Assembly: GCF_008039615.1 (NCBI RefSeq)
Contig: NZ_VDUZ01000009.1
Span: 62,001 to 126,000 of the forward strand
From: Vineibacter terrae
GTDB taxonomy: Bacteria; Pseudomonadota; Alphaproteobacteria; Reyranellales; Reyranellaceae
DNA: 64,000 nucleotides
Reading direction: 5' to 3'
The translations under genes and the position numbers were made by a program. Below the pieces are notes generated by a model. The model had not been told where the DNA came from, did no database searches, and saw only the letters and a program-made list of their open reading frames with translations. Shown piece after piece: positions 27,457-36,644 of the stretch. Every line of letters starts with the position of its first letter. The stretch's first letter is position 1.

Positions 27457-28695
27457 ATGCGCAACGAAATGCCTTGGCAATCTGACGCGAGCGTCCCCAC
27501 CGGCGCAGCCGCTGTTGGACAGATGCTGCGTGAAGCCCGAGAAGCGCTCGGGCTTGATCGCGCGCAAGTGGCCGAAAGCACGCGTATCCGCCCGCCGTTC
27601 ATCGAAGCGATCGAAGAGGGTCGCTTCAGTGATCTGCCAGGCAGCGCGTATGCGCCGGCCTTCCTGCGCGGCTATGCCGCCTGCGTCGGGCTCGATGTCG
27701 AGCGCGTCATGCAGGTGTACCGGTCGGCCGACGCGCCGGCGGTAGTGCCGGTGCCGGCGCACCAGTTCCCGCTCGTGGCGCCGGAGCGGCGCGTGCCGCG
27801 CGGCACGATGCTGCTGGCGTCGGCCGTGCTGCTGGTCTGCGCCTACGTGACGTGGCACGCGCTGACACGCGACCAGATGACGCAAGACGCGCGCGTGCCA
27901 CCAGTGCCGCAGCGGCTGCTTGCAGATCAGAAGCCGGCGACGCCGGCTCCCGAGCCCGCGTCATCGGCGCAAGCGCAAGCACCGGCGGTGCCGCTCACGG
28001 CGCCAGCCCCGGCGGTCGCGCCGGCGCCAGCGCCTTCTCCTTCTCCTGCCCCGGCGGTCGCCGCGACACCACCGGCCGCGCCAGCCGCAGGCGCGTCGGC
28101 CGTCACGCCGCCAGCGCCGCTGGCTGCCGGTGCGACGCCTGTTCCCGTGCCGGTGCCCCAGCCGTCAACGGCCGGTGCCACGCCCCCATCCGATACGGCC
28201 GGCAGCGGCGGTCCGCGGCCGACGGCCCGAGCCGACAGCAAGCCGACGCCGCCGGCCGACGCCTCGCGGGGCACGGGCGGTGACGTGAAGCCCGTGCCGG
28301 CCGCGCCACAGGTTGCAGCCTCGCCGCCGGCCCGCCGCCCCGAACCGACGCGCAAGCCGGATACCATCGGCACGACGGGCGACGGCGTCTCGGCGACCGA
28401 TACTGACCCGACCCAGGGCAACCGGGTGACGTCCCGGGCAGGCTCGTCGCGGTCCGACGCGCCCGCCCCGCAACAGGCGACGCTTCCGCCCGAGCCGGCG
28501 CGGCCCGCCGTCAAGGCGCGCACGATATCGGCGCCGGCGATGCCGACGCCGCGGACCGTGCGGGCCGAGGTCGACAGCACCCTGGAGCTGCGCGGCCCGA
28601 CCGGCGAGGTCCTGGCGACAACATATCTGCATGCCGGCGCCACCTACACCGTGCCGGAATATGTCGGCTATGTGCTGACCCCGGCAGGCCGATAG
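27457..28695 (+). CDS. RodZ-like helix-turn-helix membrane protein (DUF4115)
   Basis: 412 residues. The N-terminal helix-turn-helix of the RodZ type (about 21-90) includes GQMLREAREALGLDRAQVAE, STRIRPPFIEAIEEGRF and FLRGYAACVGLD. One transmembrane helix lies at about 115-136. A Pro/Ala-rich periplasmic linker of about 200 residues follows, then a C-terminal DUF4115-like beta domain (TLELRGPTGEVLATTYLHAG). RodZ links MreB to the membrane in rod-shape control, and this is the likely role. The linker is unusually long. It lies directly before ispG, as in many bacteria. Confidence 0.85.
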   Translation: MRNEMPWQSDASVPTGAAAVGQMLREAREALGLDRAQVAESTRIRPPFIEAIEEGRFSDLPGSAYAPAFLRGYAACVGLDVERVMQVYRSADAPAVVPVPAHQFPLVAPERRVPRGTMLLASAVLLVCAYVTWHALTRDQMTQDARVPPVPQRLLADQKPATPAPEPASSAQAQAPAVPLTAPAPAVAPAPAPSPSPAPAVAATPPAAPAAGASAVTPPAPLAAGATPVPVPVPQPSTAGATPPSDTAGSGGPRPTARADSKPTPPADASRGTGGDVKPVPAAPQVAASPPARRPEPTRKPDTIGTTGDGVSATDTDPTQGNRVTSRAGSSRSDAPAPQQATLPPEPARPAVKARTISAPAMPTPRTVRAEVDSTLELRGPTGEVLATTYLHAGATYTVPEYVGYVLTPAGR

Positions 28696-28811
28696 ATCTC
28701 GCGACGACGACAGGATCATGACACGGCTGCGCCAAAGTGCGTCTTGGCGTTGCGCCGCCGTTCGTCCACCTGTATCGGTATCGTCGTGCCTGCGAGCCTG
28801 GACCGGATGAT

Positions 28812-29954
28812 ATGAGCGTCAGACCTTATCGCGACATCCTGCGGCGCAAGTCGCGGCAGATCATGGTCGGCAAGGTGCCGGTCGGCGGCGACGCGCCGAT
28901 CACCGTGCAGACGATGACCAACACCCTGACCGCCGACGCGGCCGCGACGATCGACCAGATCCGCCGGGCGGAGGAGGCGGGTGTCGATATCATCCGGGTC
29001 TCCTGTCCGGACGAGGATTCGACCAAGGCGCTGAAATCGATCGTGCAGGCGGCGCGGGTACCGGTGGTGGCCGACATCCACTTCCACTACAAGCGCGCCA
29101 TCGAGGCGGCAGAGGCGGGCGCCGCCTGCCTGCGCATCAATCCGGGCAATATCGGCAGCGCCGATCGCGTGCGCGAGGTGGTGAAGGCCGCCAAGGACCA
29201 TGGCTGCTCGATGCGCATCGGCGTCAACGCCGGCTCGCTGGAGAAGGACCTGCTGGAGAAGTACGGCGAGCCGTGCCCGGATGCGATGGTCGAGAGCGCG
29301 CTCGACCATGCGCGCATCCTGGAGGACCACGACTTCCGCGAGTTCAAGATCAGCGTCAAGGCATCCGATGTGTTCCTGGCGGTGGCTGCCTATCAGGGAC
29401 TCGCCGATGCTTGCGAATATCCGCTGCATATCGGCATCACCGAGGCCGGCGCGCTGCGTACCGGCACGGTGAAGTCGTCGATCGGGCTGGGTTCGCTGCT
29501 CTGGGCCGGGGTCGGCGACACGCTGCGCGTCTCGCTGTCCGCCGAGCCCGAGGAGGAGGTGCGGGCCGGCTTCGAGATCCTGAAGGCGCTGGGCTTGCGG
29601 CATCGCGGCGTCAACATCGTCTCGTGCCCGTCCTGCGCGCGCCAGCAGTTCGATGTGATCCGCACGGTCGAAGCGCTCGAGAAGCGTGTCGCCCACATCA
29701 CCACGCCGATGACCGTGTCGGTGATCGGTTGCGTCGTGAACGGTCCCGGAGAGGCGCGCGAGACCGATATCGGCTTCACCGGCGGCGGCAACGGCACCCA
29801 TCAGGTGTATGTCGCGGGCGTGCCGCATCACCGGCTGAAGGACGCCGGTATCGTCGAGCACCTCGCCGAGATGATCGAGAAGAAGGCAGCCGAGATCGAG
29901 GCTGCCAAGGCGGCGGCCGGGGACGCCGGCGCGCCGCGTCACGCCGCGGAATAG
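28812..29954 (+). CDS. ispG: Flavodoxin-dependent 4-hydroxy-3-methylbut-2-enyl-diphosphate synthase
   Basis: 380 residues. It reduces MEcPP to HMBPP in the MEP isoprenoid pathway. Seen: [44 protein letters not shown], and the [4Fe-4S] ligands Cys272, Cys275, Cys307 and Glu314 (CPSC and [10 protein letters not shown]), at nearly the same numbers as in E. coli. ATG 28812 begins the conserved part; an upstream in-frame ATG at 28737 would add 25 unconserved residues. A short Ala-rich C-terminal tail follows. Confidence 0.96.
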   Translation: MSVRPYRDILRRKSRQIMVGKVPVGGDAPITVQTMTNTLTADAAATIDQIRRAEEAGVDIIRVSCPDEDSTKALKSIVQAARVPVVADIHFHYKRAIEAAEAGAACLRINPGNIGSADRVREVVKAAKDHGCSMRIGVNAGSLEKDLLEKYGEPCPDAMVESALDHARILEDHDFREFKISVKASDVFLAVAAYQGLADACEYPLHIGITEAGALRTGTVKSSIGLGSLLWAGVGDTLRVSLSAEPEEEVRAGFEILKALGLRHRGVNIVSCPSCARQQFDVIRTVEALEKRVAHITTPMTVSVIGCVVNGPGEARETDIGFTGGGNGTHQVYVAGVPHHRLKDAGIVEHLAEMIEKKAAEIEAAKAAAGDAGAPRHAAE

Positions 29955-29966
29955 CGGTCCGGCCGC

Positions 29967-30062
29967 CTACGTCGCGGCCCGTGCCCGGGCGACGGCGCGC
30001 AGGCCGATGCGCCGCATGACGTAGGCGCCGGTGACGATGATCACTTTGCCTTTCGGATCCAT
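29967..30062 (-). pseudogene. Remnant of a short-chain dehydrogenase (internal deletion), 31 codons
   Basis: The ATG overlaps the end of the PadR-like frame. It reads MDPKGKVIIVTGA, the first strand and TGA of an SDR Rossmann fold, and then jumps to YVMRRIGLRAVARAR and a stop. The glycine-rich TGxxxGIG, the Asn-Ser-Tyr-Lys active site and about 200 residues are missing. The final part resembles the Arg-rich C-terminal helix of membrane-associated SDRs. I infer a deletion that joined the two ends in frame. A small unrelated peptide cannot be excluded. Confidence 0.5.
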
Positions 30063-30481
30063 TTCTTGCCGCCCTGTCGGCGGCCCAGGCGCTCGCGCGC
30101 CTGCGCGATCCAGGCCAGCTCCATGTCGCACCACGCGATCCCGTGCTCGATCGCCACGTGCCAGATGTCCCGCTCGCGCGCCGGGCGGGCGAGGGTGAAG
30201 ATCTCCGGCGCTTCCTGCCGCGCGGCATAGTCGGCGCGCCTCGCCGCGATGCCCTCGGCGTATTGCGCCAGGACGGCGTCGAGACGCTCAGGCGGCAGGC
30301 GGGCCGCGAAGACGACCTTCAGCAGCAGCGGATGGCGCAGGACCAGGGGCTCGAGCGGCTCCTCCAGCCAGCGCGCCAAGGCGTCGCGGCCGGCTGGCGT
30401 CAGGGCGTAGATCTTGCGGTCGGGCTTGCCGTCGCCGGGCACCGCCTCGACGCTCACCAGCCCCTCGCGCTGCAGGGTCAT
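30041..30481 (-). pseudogene. PadR-family regulator lacking its N-terminal DNA-binding half
   Basis: 146 residues. The sequence begins MTLQREGLVSVEAVPGDGKP and DRKIYALTPAGRDALARWLE, which is the wing of a PadR winged helix and its continuation. It then carries a Vir_C-like C-terminal domain (PLLLKVVFAARLPPERLDAV, DMELAWIAQARERLG). The first 40-50 residues of a PadR protein, including the recognition helix, are absent. In frame upstream there is a TGA only five codons before the ATG. It is therefore probably a decayed regulator, coupled to the decayed SDR frame next to it. Confidence 0.6.
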
Positions 30482-30537
30482 ATGGCTACAAGGTCATATA
30501 CAACGGCGGCGCCCGGGATGGCGGCAAGCGGTCATAT
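30476..30537. promoter_or_regulatory. Three GGTCATAT repeats between padR remnant and hisS
   Basis: The octamer GGTCATAT occurs at 30476-30483, 30492-30499 and 30530-30537, in the same orientation. The first overlaps the start codon of the padR remnant. They could be operator half-sites from the original padR control region, or chance. The hisS Shine-Dalgarno (GAAGGAG) is further downstream at 30606-30612. Confidence 0.3.
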
Positions 30538-30617
30538 GCGATACCCCTATCGGCGAACGGGGCTGTTCATGACGGACCAGGGACGATAAGAACGCCGCCG
30601 TACCGAAGGAGATTGTC

Positions 30618-31952
30618 GTGTCCAGACTCCAGCCCGTGCGTGGCACGCGTGACATCCTGCCGGACGAGTTTCCGCGCTTCGCGCATGTCGTGGACACGGC
30701 CCGTGATGTGGCCCGGCTCTACGGCTACAGCGAGATGGCGACGCCGATCTTCGAGTTCACCGAGCTGTTCGCGCGCGGCATAGGCGAGACCACGGATGTC
30801 GTGTCGAAGGAGATGTACTCGTTCCTCAGCCGCGGTGACGAGGAGGAGGAGCGGCAAAGCCTCACCCTGCGGCCGGAATACACGGCCGGGATCTGCCGCG
30901 CCTTCGTCTCCAACGGCGAGCTGCGGCAGCAGCTGCCGCTGAAGCTTTTCGCGCACGGGCCGATGTTCCGCTATGAGCGGCCGCAGGCCGGCCGCCAGCG
31001 GCAGTTCCACCAGATCGACATCGAGGTGCTGGGCGCGCCGGAGGCGGAGTGCGATGTCGAGGTGATCTCTGTCGCGGCCGATATCCTCGATCGGCTGGGC
31101 GTCCTGTCGAGCTGCGTGCTGAAGCTGAATTCGCTGGGCGACCCGGAAAGCCGCGCCGCCTATCGCACGGTGCTGGTCGACTACTACCGCAGCCACCAGT
31201 CGAAGCTGTCCGAGGAGTCGCTGCGGCGTTTGGAACGCAATCCGATGCGCATCCTCGACAGCAAGGACGAGGGCGACAAGGCGGTCAACGTCGACGCCCC
31301 GTCGCTGGCCGACCACCTCAACCCTGCCTCGCGCACGTTCTTCGACACGGTGCGTGCCGGGCTGGATGCCTCGGGCATCGCCTATGAGATCGATCCGGCG
31401 CTGGTGCGGGGGCTCGACTACTACACCCACACCGCCTTCGAGTTCGTCACCACGAGCCTGGGCGCCCAGGGCACGGTGATCGGCGGCGGCCGTTACGACG
31501 GGCTGATCGAGCAGCTTGGCGGCCCGCCGACAGCCGGGATCGGCTGGGCCGGCGGCATCGAGCGGCTCGTGGAGCTGCAGCGCAAGCTGGACAAGAGTCC
31601 GCCGGCGCCGGAACGGGCGGTGGCCATCATTCCGATGGGGCAGGCAGCCGAGCTGCGCGCCCTGGCGCTGGCCCGCGAGCTGCGCCAGGCCGATGTGCCG
31701 GTCGAGCTGGCCTATCGCGGCAACATGAAGCGCCGCCTGCAGCGCGCCAGCAAGCTCAATGCCTCGCATGCGCTGATCATCGGCGACAGCGAGCTGGCCA
31801 AGGGCGTGGTGGCGATGAAGGATCTCGACTCGGGCACTCAGGAGGAGGTGCCGTTCGACGAGGTGGTCGACGCGCTGGGCGATGACGCGCTCGATGCGCT
31901 GATGAGCCTCGTCGGCGCCGATGACGACGAAGACGGCGACGGCAATCGCTGA
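30618..31952 (+). CDS. hisS: Histidine-tRNA ligase
   Basis: 444 residues from a GTG with GAAGGAG six bases upstream. A class II synthetase. Seen: [14 protein letters not shown] at the start, motif 2 [16 protein letters not shown] and [20 protein letters not shown], histidine-specific [15 protein letters not shown], motif 3 [20 protein letters not shown] and a C-terminal anticodon-binding domain (about 340-430). It ends in a short acidic tail. prfA follows 19 bases later on the same strand. Confidence 0.97.
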   Translation: MSRLQPVRGTRDILPDEFPRFAHVVDTARDVARLYGYSEMATPIFEFTELFARGIGETTDVVSKEMYSFLSRGDEEEERQSLTLRPEYTAGICRAFVSNGELRQQLPLKLFAHGPMFRYERPQAGRQRQFHQIDIEVLGAPEAECDVEVISVAADILDRLGVLSSCVLKLNSLGDPESRAAYRTVLVDYYRSHQSKLSEESLRRLERNPMRILDSKDEGDKAVNVDAPSLADHLNPASRTFFDTVRAGLDASGIAYEIDPALVRGLDYYTHTAFEFVTTSLGAQGTVIGGGRYDGLIEQLGGPPTAGIGWAGGIERLVELQRKLDKSPPAPERAVAIIPMGQAAELRALALARELRQADVPVELAYRGNMKRRLQRASKLNASHALIIGDSELAKGVVAMKDLDSGTQEEVPFDEVVDALGDDALDALMSLVGADDDEDGDGNR

Positions 31953-31971
31953 GGCGGGGAACGATCGCGTC

Positions 31972-33048
31972 ATGTCGCTCGACACCAAGCTCGACCAAGT
32001 GGTGCATCGGCACGCCGAGCTGCAGGCGATGCTGTCGGCCGGCACGCTCGATTCGGCCAAGTTCGGCCAGGTGTCCAAGGAATACGCCGATCTGACGCCG
32101 CTGGTGGATGCGGTCGGCGCCTTGCGCAAGGCCCAGAAGGAGGCCGCCGAGCTTGCCGCCATGATCGCCGACCCCGCCACCGACAGGGACATGAAGTCGA
32201 TGGCGGAAGAGGAGTTCGTGGCGCTCAAGGAGCGTGTGCCGGCGCTCGACCGGCAGGTGCGCGTCATGCTGCTGCCGCGCGACGCGGCCGACGCGAAGAA
32301 CGCCATCCTCGAGGTGCGGGCCGGCACCGGCGGCGAGGAGGCGGCGCTGTTCGCCGCCGATCTGTTCCGCATGTATCAGCGCTACGCCGGCCATCGCGGC
32401 TGGAAGTTCGAGGTGATGGAAATATCCGATACCGGCCTGGGCGGCTACCGCGAGGCGGTGGCCGAGATCACCGGCAAGGAGGTCTTCGCGCGCCTCAAAT
32501 TCGAGTCGGGGGTGCACCGGGTGCAGCGGGTGCCCGCGACCGAGGCGCAAGGCCGCATCCATACCTCGGCCGCCACGGTCGCCGTCCTGCCCGAGGCCGA
32601 GGATGTCGACATCAAGATCGACGAGAAGGATCTGCGCATCGATGTCTTCCGGTCCTCCGGGCCGGGTGGCCAGTCGGTCAACACCACCGACAGCGCGGTG
32701 CGCATCACCCATCTGCCCAGCGGCATCGTGGTCAGCCAGCAGGACGAGAAGAGCCAGCACAAGAACAGGGCCAAGGCGATGAAGATCCTGCGCGCCCGGC
32801 TCTACGAGGCCGAGCGCCAGCGCCTCGACTCCGAGCGCGCCGCCTCGCGCCGCGGCCAGGTCGGCAGCGGCGATCGCAGCGAACGCATCCGCACCTACAA
32901 TTTTCCGCAAGGCCGCTGCACCGACCACCGCATCAACCTGACGCTCTACGAGCTCGACAAGATCATGGACGGCTCGTCCCTCGACAAGATCGTGGAGGCC
33001 TTGATCGCCGACGACGAGGCCGCGCGCCTGTCCGAAGTCGAGGCTTGA
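31972..33048 (+). CDS. prfA: Peptide chain release factor 1
   Basis: 358 residues. It reads UAA and UAG. Seen: the tripeptide anticodon PAT (188-190) in [21 protein letters not shown] (described in part), and the catalytic GGQ (232-234) in [16 protein letters not shown], which PrmC methylates. GGCGGGGA lies 10-15 bases before ATG 31972; an in-frame ATG at 31921 overlaps hisS and would add 17 residues. The methyltransferase gene prmC normally follows directly, but here it is 3.6 kb away. Confidence 0.97.
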   Translation: MSLDTKLDQVVHRHAELQAMLSAGTLDSAKFGQVSKEYADLTPLVDAVGALRKAQKEAAELAAMIADPATDRDMKSMAEEEFVALKERVPALDRQVRVMLLPRDAADAKNAILEVRAGTGGEEAALFAADLFRMYQRYAGHRGWKFEVMEISDTGLGGYREAVAEITGKEVFARLKFESGVHRVQRVPATEAQGRIHTSAATVAVLPEAEDVDIKIDEKDLRIDVFRSSGPGGQSVNTTDSAVRITHLPSGIVVSQQDEKSQHKNRAKAMKILRARLYEAERQRLDSERAASRRGQVGSGDRSERIRTYNFPQGRCTDHRINLTLYELDKIMDGSSLDKIVEALIADDEAARLSEVEA

Positions 33049-33064
33049 CCCGGTCGCGTCGCCG

Positions 33065-33796
33065 ATGAGCGACCACGCTGCGCTTGTCGTCATCATCGCT
33101 GCCGTCGCGCTGCTGTACGCCACGGCGGGGCAGGCCGGAGGCACGGCTTTCCTGGCGGTGATGGCGCTGGCCAAGGTGCCGGCGGAGCAGATTCGGCCAA
33201 CGGCGCTGCTGCTCAACATCGTTGCTGCCGGCTACGCCACGGCCTGGCTGTGGCGTCATGGCGCGATCGACTGGAGCCTGCTGCTGAGGTTCCTGGCGGC
33301 AGCATTGCCGGCAGCGTTTGTCGGCGGCCTGATCGTCCTCGAAGGACCGGTCTACTTCCTGTTGACCGGCTTGCTGCTGCTGGCGGCCGCGGGATGGATG
33401 GTGCTTGGCGGAGCGGTCGACAGCGATGGTGGTCGCAGCATCGGTCATGGGCCGGCGCTGCTGGCCGGTGGCGCCACCGGGTTCCTCGCGGGCCTCACGG
33501 GCATGGGCGGCGGCGTGTTCCTTGCGCCCGTCATGATCGCGCTAGGCTGGGCCTCCCCGCGCCAGGCGGCCGCGTTCTCCGCGCCCTATATCCTGGCCAA
33601 CTCGATCATCGGCTTCGCCGGTGTCGCGGCCGCCGGCCAGCAGCCGGCGCCGGGGATCGTCGCCTATGCTGCGGCGGCCCTCGCAGGTGCCGCCTTCGGC
33701 AGCGCCATCGGGGGGCGCTGGATGTCCAACCGGCACACGCGCTACATGCTGGCGCTGATCCTGGCCGTCGCCGGCGTGCAGCTGCTGCTGCGCTGA
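33065..33796 (+). CDS. TSUP family (TauE/SafE) transporter
   Basis: A 243-residue integral membrane protein with about seven or eight hydrophobic helices. Seen: the family duplication, with TAGQAGGTAFLAVMALAKVP near the start and GLTGMGGGVFLAPVMIALGW in the middle, each followed by a Pro-rich loop (IRPTALLLNIVAAG and RQAAAFSAPYILANSIIG). TSUP proteins export sulfite, sulfoacetate or similar anions. The substrate here is unknown. It starts 16 bases after prfA and is the first of four genes that separate prfA from prmC. Confidence 0.85.
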   Translation: MSDHAALVVIIAAVALLYATAGQAGGTAFLAVMALAKVPAEQIRPTALLLNIVAAGYATAWLWRHGAIDWSLLLRFLAAALPAAFVGGLIVLEGPVYFLLTGLLLLAAAGWMVLGGAVDSDGGRSIGHGPALLAGGATGFLAGLTGMGGGVFLAPVMIALGWASPRQAAAFSAPYILANSIIGFAGVAAAGQQPAPGIVAYAAAALAGAAFGSAIGGRWMSNRHTRYMLALILAVAGVQLLLR

Positions 33797-33888
33797 TCAC
33801 GAGCGGCCGAGGTTCGGCGGGACGCCTTGCGGCCGCCATTTTCTCGCAGGACAGCTACCGGCCATGCCTTCAGCACTGGAGGTGTGTG

Positions 33889-34965
33889 ATGGTCCTGCCG
33901 GTCATGGCCCGCCGTTGCGCGGCGATGCTTCTTCCTCTTCTCATGCTTGCAGCTCTGCCGGCGGCGGCCCAGCGCGAATCGAGCGTGCCGCCGCTGCTGT
34001 TCCGCGATGGCGTGCCGACCCTTGCGCCGCTGGTCGATCGGGTGATGCCCTCGGTCGTCAGCGTCTCCGTGGTCCACAGCGCGCCGCAGGAGCAGAACCC
34101 GCTGCTGCGAGATCCGGTCTTCCGGCGGTTCTTCCAGCCGGATGACAAGGGACAGCGGCCGGCTCTTGCCGCTGGATCGGGCGTGATCGTCGACGCTGCC
34201 AACGGCTATGTGCTCACCAATGCGCACGTGGTCGCCAACGCCCAGCGCATCCGCGTCACGCTGTCGGACCGGCGCACCCTTGACGCGCGGCTGGTCGGCG
34301 CCGATCGCATCAGCGACATCGCCGTGCTGCGGATCGCGGCAGAGCGCCTCACGGCGCTGCCGCTGGGCGATTCGGACACGATCAAGGTCGGCGACTACGT
34401 GGTGGCGATCGGCAATCCGTTCGGCATCGGGCAGACCGTCACGGCAGGCATCGTCAGCGGCCTGAGCCGCAGCGGGCTGGCGGAAGGCAGGCTCGAGAAC
34501 TTCATCCAGACCGATGCGCCCATCAATCCAGGCAATTCCGGCGGCGCCTTGATCGACCTGCACGGGCGGCTTGTCGGCATCAACTCGGCCATCATCGGGC
34601 CGTCGGGCGGCAATGTCGGCATCGGCTTCGCGGTGCCGACCAATATCGCGCACGCCGTGATGGGCCAGCTCGTGTCGAGCGGCAAGGTGCGGTACGCCCG
34701 GCTCGGCGTCGGCGTGACCGACCTGATCGGCGACAACCGCGGCACCGAAGGCGTGAACGTGACGCGCGTCGAGCCCGGATCGGGCGCCGACCGGGCGGGG
34801 CTGCGCAACGGTGACATCATCGTTGCGGTCGACGGCCGCCCGGTGCGATCGGCCGCCGACCTGCGCAGCCGCGTGGCACTGGCGCCGGTCGACTCGACGG
34901 TCAAGGTGGACGTGCTGCGCAATGACCGGTCGATGACGTTCGACGTGCGCCTGAGCGGCTTGTGA
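33889..34965 (+). CDS. S1C-family serine protease (DegP/HtrA-like, single PDZ)
   Basis: 358 residues with a signal peptide (to about residue 26, ending AAAQ), so periplasmic. The triad is His113 (TNAHVV), Asp143 (SDIAVLRI) and Ser217 (NPGNSGGAL). One PDZ domain follows (about 265-355; VEPGSGADRAGLRNGDIIVA). It lacks the second PDZ of DegP, so it resembles DegS or a small HtrA, but it is exported rather than anchored. GGAGG at 33878-33882 decides the start. Likely role: cleavage of damaged envelope proteins. Confidence 0.9.
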   Translation: MVLPVMARRCAAMLLPLLMLAALPAAAQRESSVPPLLFRDGVPTLAPLVDRVMPSVVSVSVVHSAPQEQNPLLRDPVFRRFFQPDDKGQRPALAAGSGVIVDAANGYVLTNAHVVANAQRIRVTLSDRRTLDARLVGADRISDIAVLRIAAERLTALPLGDSDTIKVGDYVVAIGNPFGIGQTVTAGIVSGLSRSGLAEGRLENFIQTDAPINPGNSGGALIDLHGRLVGINSAIIGPSGGNVGIGFAVPTNIAHAVMGQLVSSGKVRYARLGVGVTDLIGDNRGTEGVNVTRVEPGSGADRAGLRNGDIIVAVDGRPVRSAADLRSRVALAPVDSTVKVDVLRNDRSMTFDVRLSGL

Positions 34966-34992
34966 CGCCGCCGCGCAGCGCGGGCCGCACGA

Positions 34993-35829
34993 TCACCGCC
35001 TGCTCCAGTCCGCGATCATCCGCGCCCGCAGCGCCGGGTCGGGCAGCGGGCCGCTGCCGGCCTGCACATTGTCGGCCATATGCTCAGGCCGGCTCGTGCC
35101 CGGGATGGCGCATGTGACGGCCGGATGGGAGAGCACGAACTTCAGGAGCACCTGCGCCCAGCTCGTGCAGGCAATGTCACGCGCCCAGCCGGGCAGGGAG
35201 CGGCCGCGCAAGGCCGGTATCAGCCCGCCCCCGCCCAGCGGCCGGTTCACGATCACGGCGATGCCGCGCTCCGCCGCCAGCGGCAGCAGAAGCTGCTCGG
35301 CGGCGCGGTCTTCCAGCGAATAGTTGAGCTGCACGAAATCGATCGGCTCGGCCCGCATGACAGCCGCCAGGGCCTCGTGCGCGCCGGCGGTATAGTGCGT
35401 GATGCCGAGATAGGCGATACGGCCCTCCGCCTTCCATGCCCGCAGGGTCGGCAGGTGCGTCTGCCAGTCCACGAGATTGTGGATCTGCATCAGCTCCAGC
35501 CGCTGGCGCCGCAGGCGGTCCAGCGAGCGTTGCATCTGCGCGACCCCGGCGGCGCGGCCCTGCGTCCACACCTTGGTGGCGACGAAGGCGCGCTCGTGCG
35601 CCGACATTGCCGACAGCAGGTCGCCTACGACGTCTTCCGCCCGGCCGTACATTGGCGAGCTGTCGACCACGGCTCCGCCCGCGGCGAACAGGATGTCGAG
35701 CACCTCGCGCAGGCGGCTGCGCTCGGTATCGCCGGCGCCGACATCGAACGCGCGCCAGGTGCCGCAGCCGATCACCGGCAGCGCCGCGCCGGTGGACGGA
35801 ATCGGGCGTGTCCGCATCCCGGAGGGCAT
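34993..35829 (-). CDS. Aldo/keto reductase family protein
   Basis: 278 residues. Seen: LPVIGCGTWRAFDVG at the start, the tetrad Asp and Tyr in VVDSSPMYGRAEDVVG, Lys in AFVATKVW, His in LMQIHNLVDWQTH, then YLGITHYTAGAHEA, FVQLNYSLEDRAAEQ and CAIPGTSRPEHMADN for the NADPH site. Unusually, the N-terminus is short and the barrel ends soon after. ATG 35829 has GAGG six bases upstream. It is convergent with the HtrA gene and divergent from the ATC-hydrolase-like gene. The substrate is unknown. Confidence 0.88.
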   Translation of the reverse strand: MPSGMRTRPIPSTGAALPVIGCGTWRAFDVGAGDTERSRLREVLDILFAAGGAVVDSSPMYGRAEDVVGDLLSAMSAHERAFVATKVWTQGRAAGVAQMQRSLDRLRRQRLELMQIHNLVDWQTHLPTLRAWKAEGRIAYLGITHYTAGAHEALAAVMRAEPIDFVQLNYSLEDRAAEQLLLPLAAERGIAVIVNRPLGGGGLIPALRGRSLPGWARDIACTSWAQVLLKFVLSHPAVTCAIPGTSRPEHMADNVQAGSGPLPDPALRARMIADWSRR

Positions 35830-36034
35830 CACGACCTCGGTGCCGGACTGGCGGGCATTCCCGTGAATGCCGACGATATTGGCAGCGGATGCGGCTTCAT
35901 GACGGCTCCAGGGTGCGGCGCCTGTTCTTCCCAACCTTAGCCGGACCCGGTGATGGCGAAAACACGGCGCCATGGGTAAGGTCCGTCGCCAGCCGGATCG
36001 GCTCGTGACGTCGATGACCGTGAGAGAGGAAGCC

Positions 36035-36529
36035 ATGACAGCGCCCGCCCCCAACCCGCCGATGGGTATCCTTGAACGCCGCCGGATCGAGGCCGAGATC
36101 ATCAAGCCGATCTACGAGGAGATGAAGGCGGCCTTCGGCGAGGAGGCCGCCCGCGGCGTCCTGGAGCGTGCCGTGAAGAAGGCCGCGGTGGAGGCCGGGC
36201 GCCAGTTTGCGGCCCAGGCGCCGGGCGGCACGTCGATCGCCGCGTTCGCGGCGATCCAGCCGCTGTGGACGCAGGGTGATGCGCTGCGCATCGAGCCCGT
36301 GGCCCAGGACGAGAAGACCCTGGCCTTCAACGTCACGCGCTGCCGCTATGCCGAGATGTACCGTGCCATGGGCCTGGGCGAGATCGGCCATCTGCTGTCA
36401 TGCAACCGAGACGGCACATTCATCGAGGGTTACGATTCGCGGATCAAGATGGATCGTACCCAGACCATCATGCAGGGTGCCAGCCATTGCGACTTCCGCT
36501 ATCGGATGGCCGAAGACGGCAAGCCATAG
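36035..36529 (+). CDS. L-2-amino-thiazoline-4-carboxylic acid hydrolase family protein
   Basis: 164 residues. Seen: GILERRRIEAEIIKPIYEEM, a helical region with GVLERAVKKAAVEAGRQFA, then LAFNVTRCRYAEMYRAMGLG, HLLSCNRDGTFIEGYDSRIK and a C-terminal ASHCDFRYRM. These match the ATC hydrolase family (ring opening of aminothiazoline carboxylate to S-carbamoyl-cysteine), but most members are uncharacterised and the activity here is unproven. GAGAGGA at about 36023-36030 supports ATG 36035. It is the last of the four genes between prfA and prmC. Confidence 0.75.
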   Translation: MTAPAPNPPMGILERRRIEAEIIKPIYEEMKAAFGEEAARGVLERAVKKAAVEAGRQFAAQAPGGTSIAAFAAIQPLWTQGDALRIEPVAQDEKTLAFNVTRCRYAEMYRAMGLGEIGHLLSCNRDGTFIEGYDSRIKMDRTQTIMQGASHCDFRYRMAEDGKP

Positions 36530-36644
36530 CGGTCATCGGCGCAGCGGGTGTCGGGTTGTTGTTCCATCTTGCGAATCGCGGGGCGCAAAGGCCTTGCGCC
36601 ACCGGCAACACGCCGCCAGCCTGACCCGGGGGTAGAACGGATCA

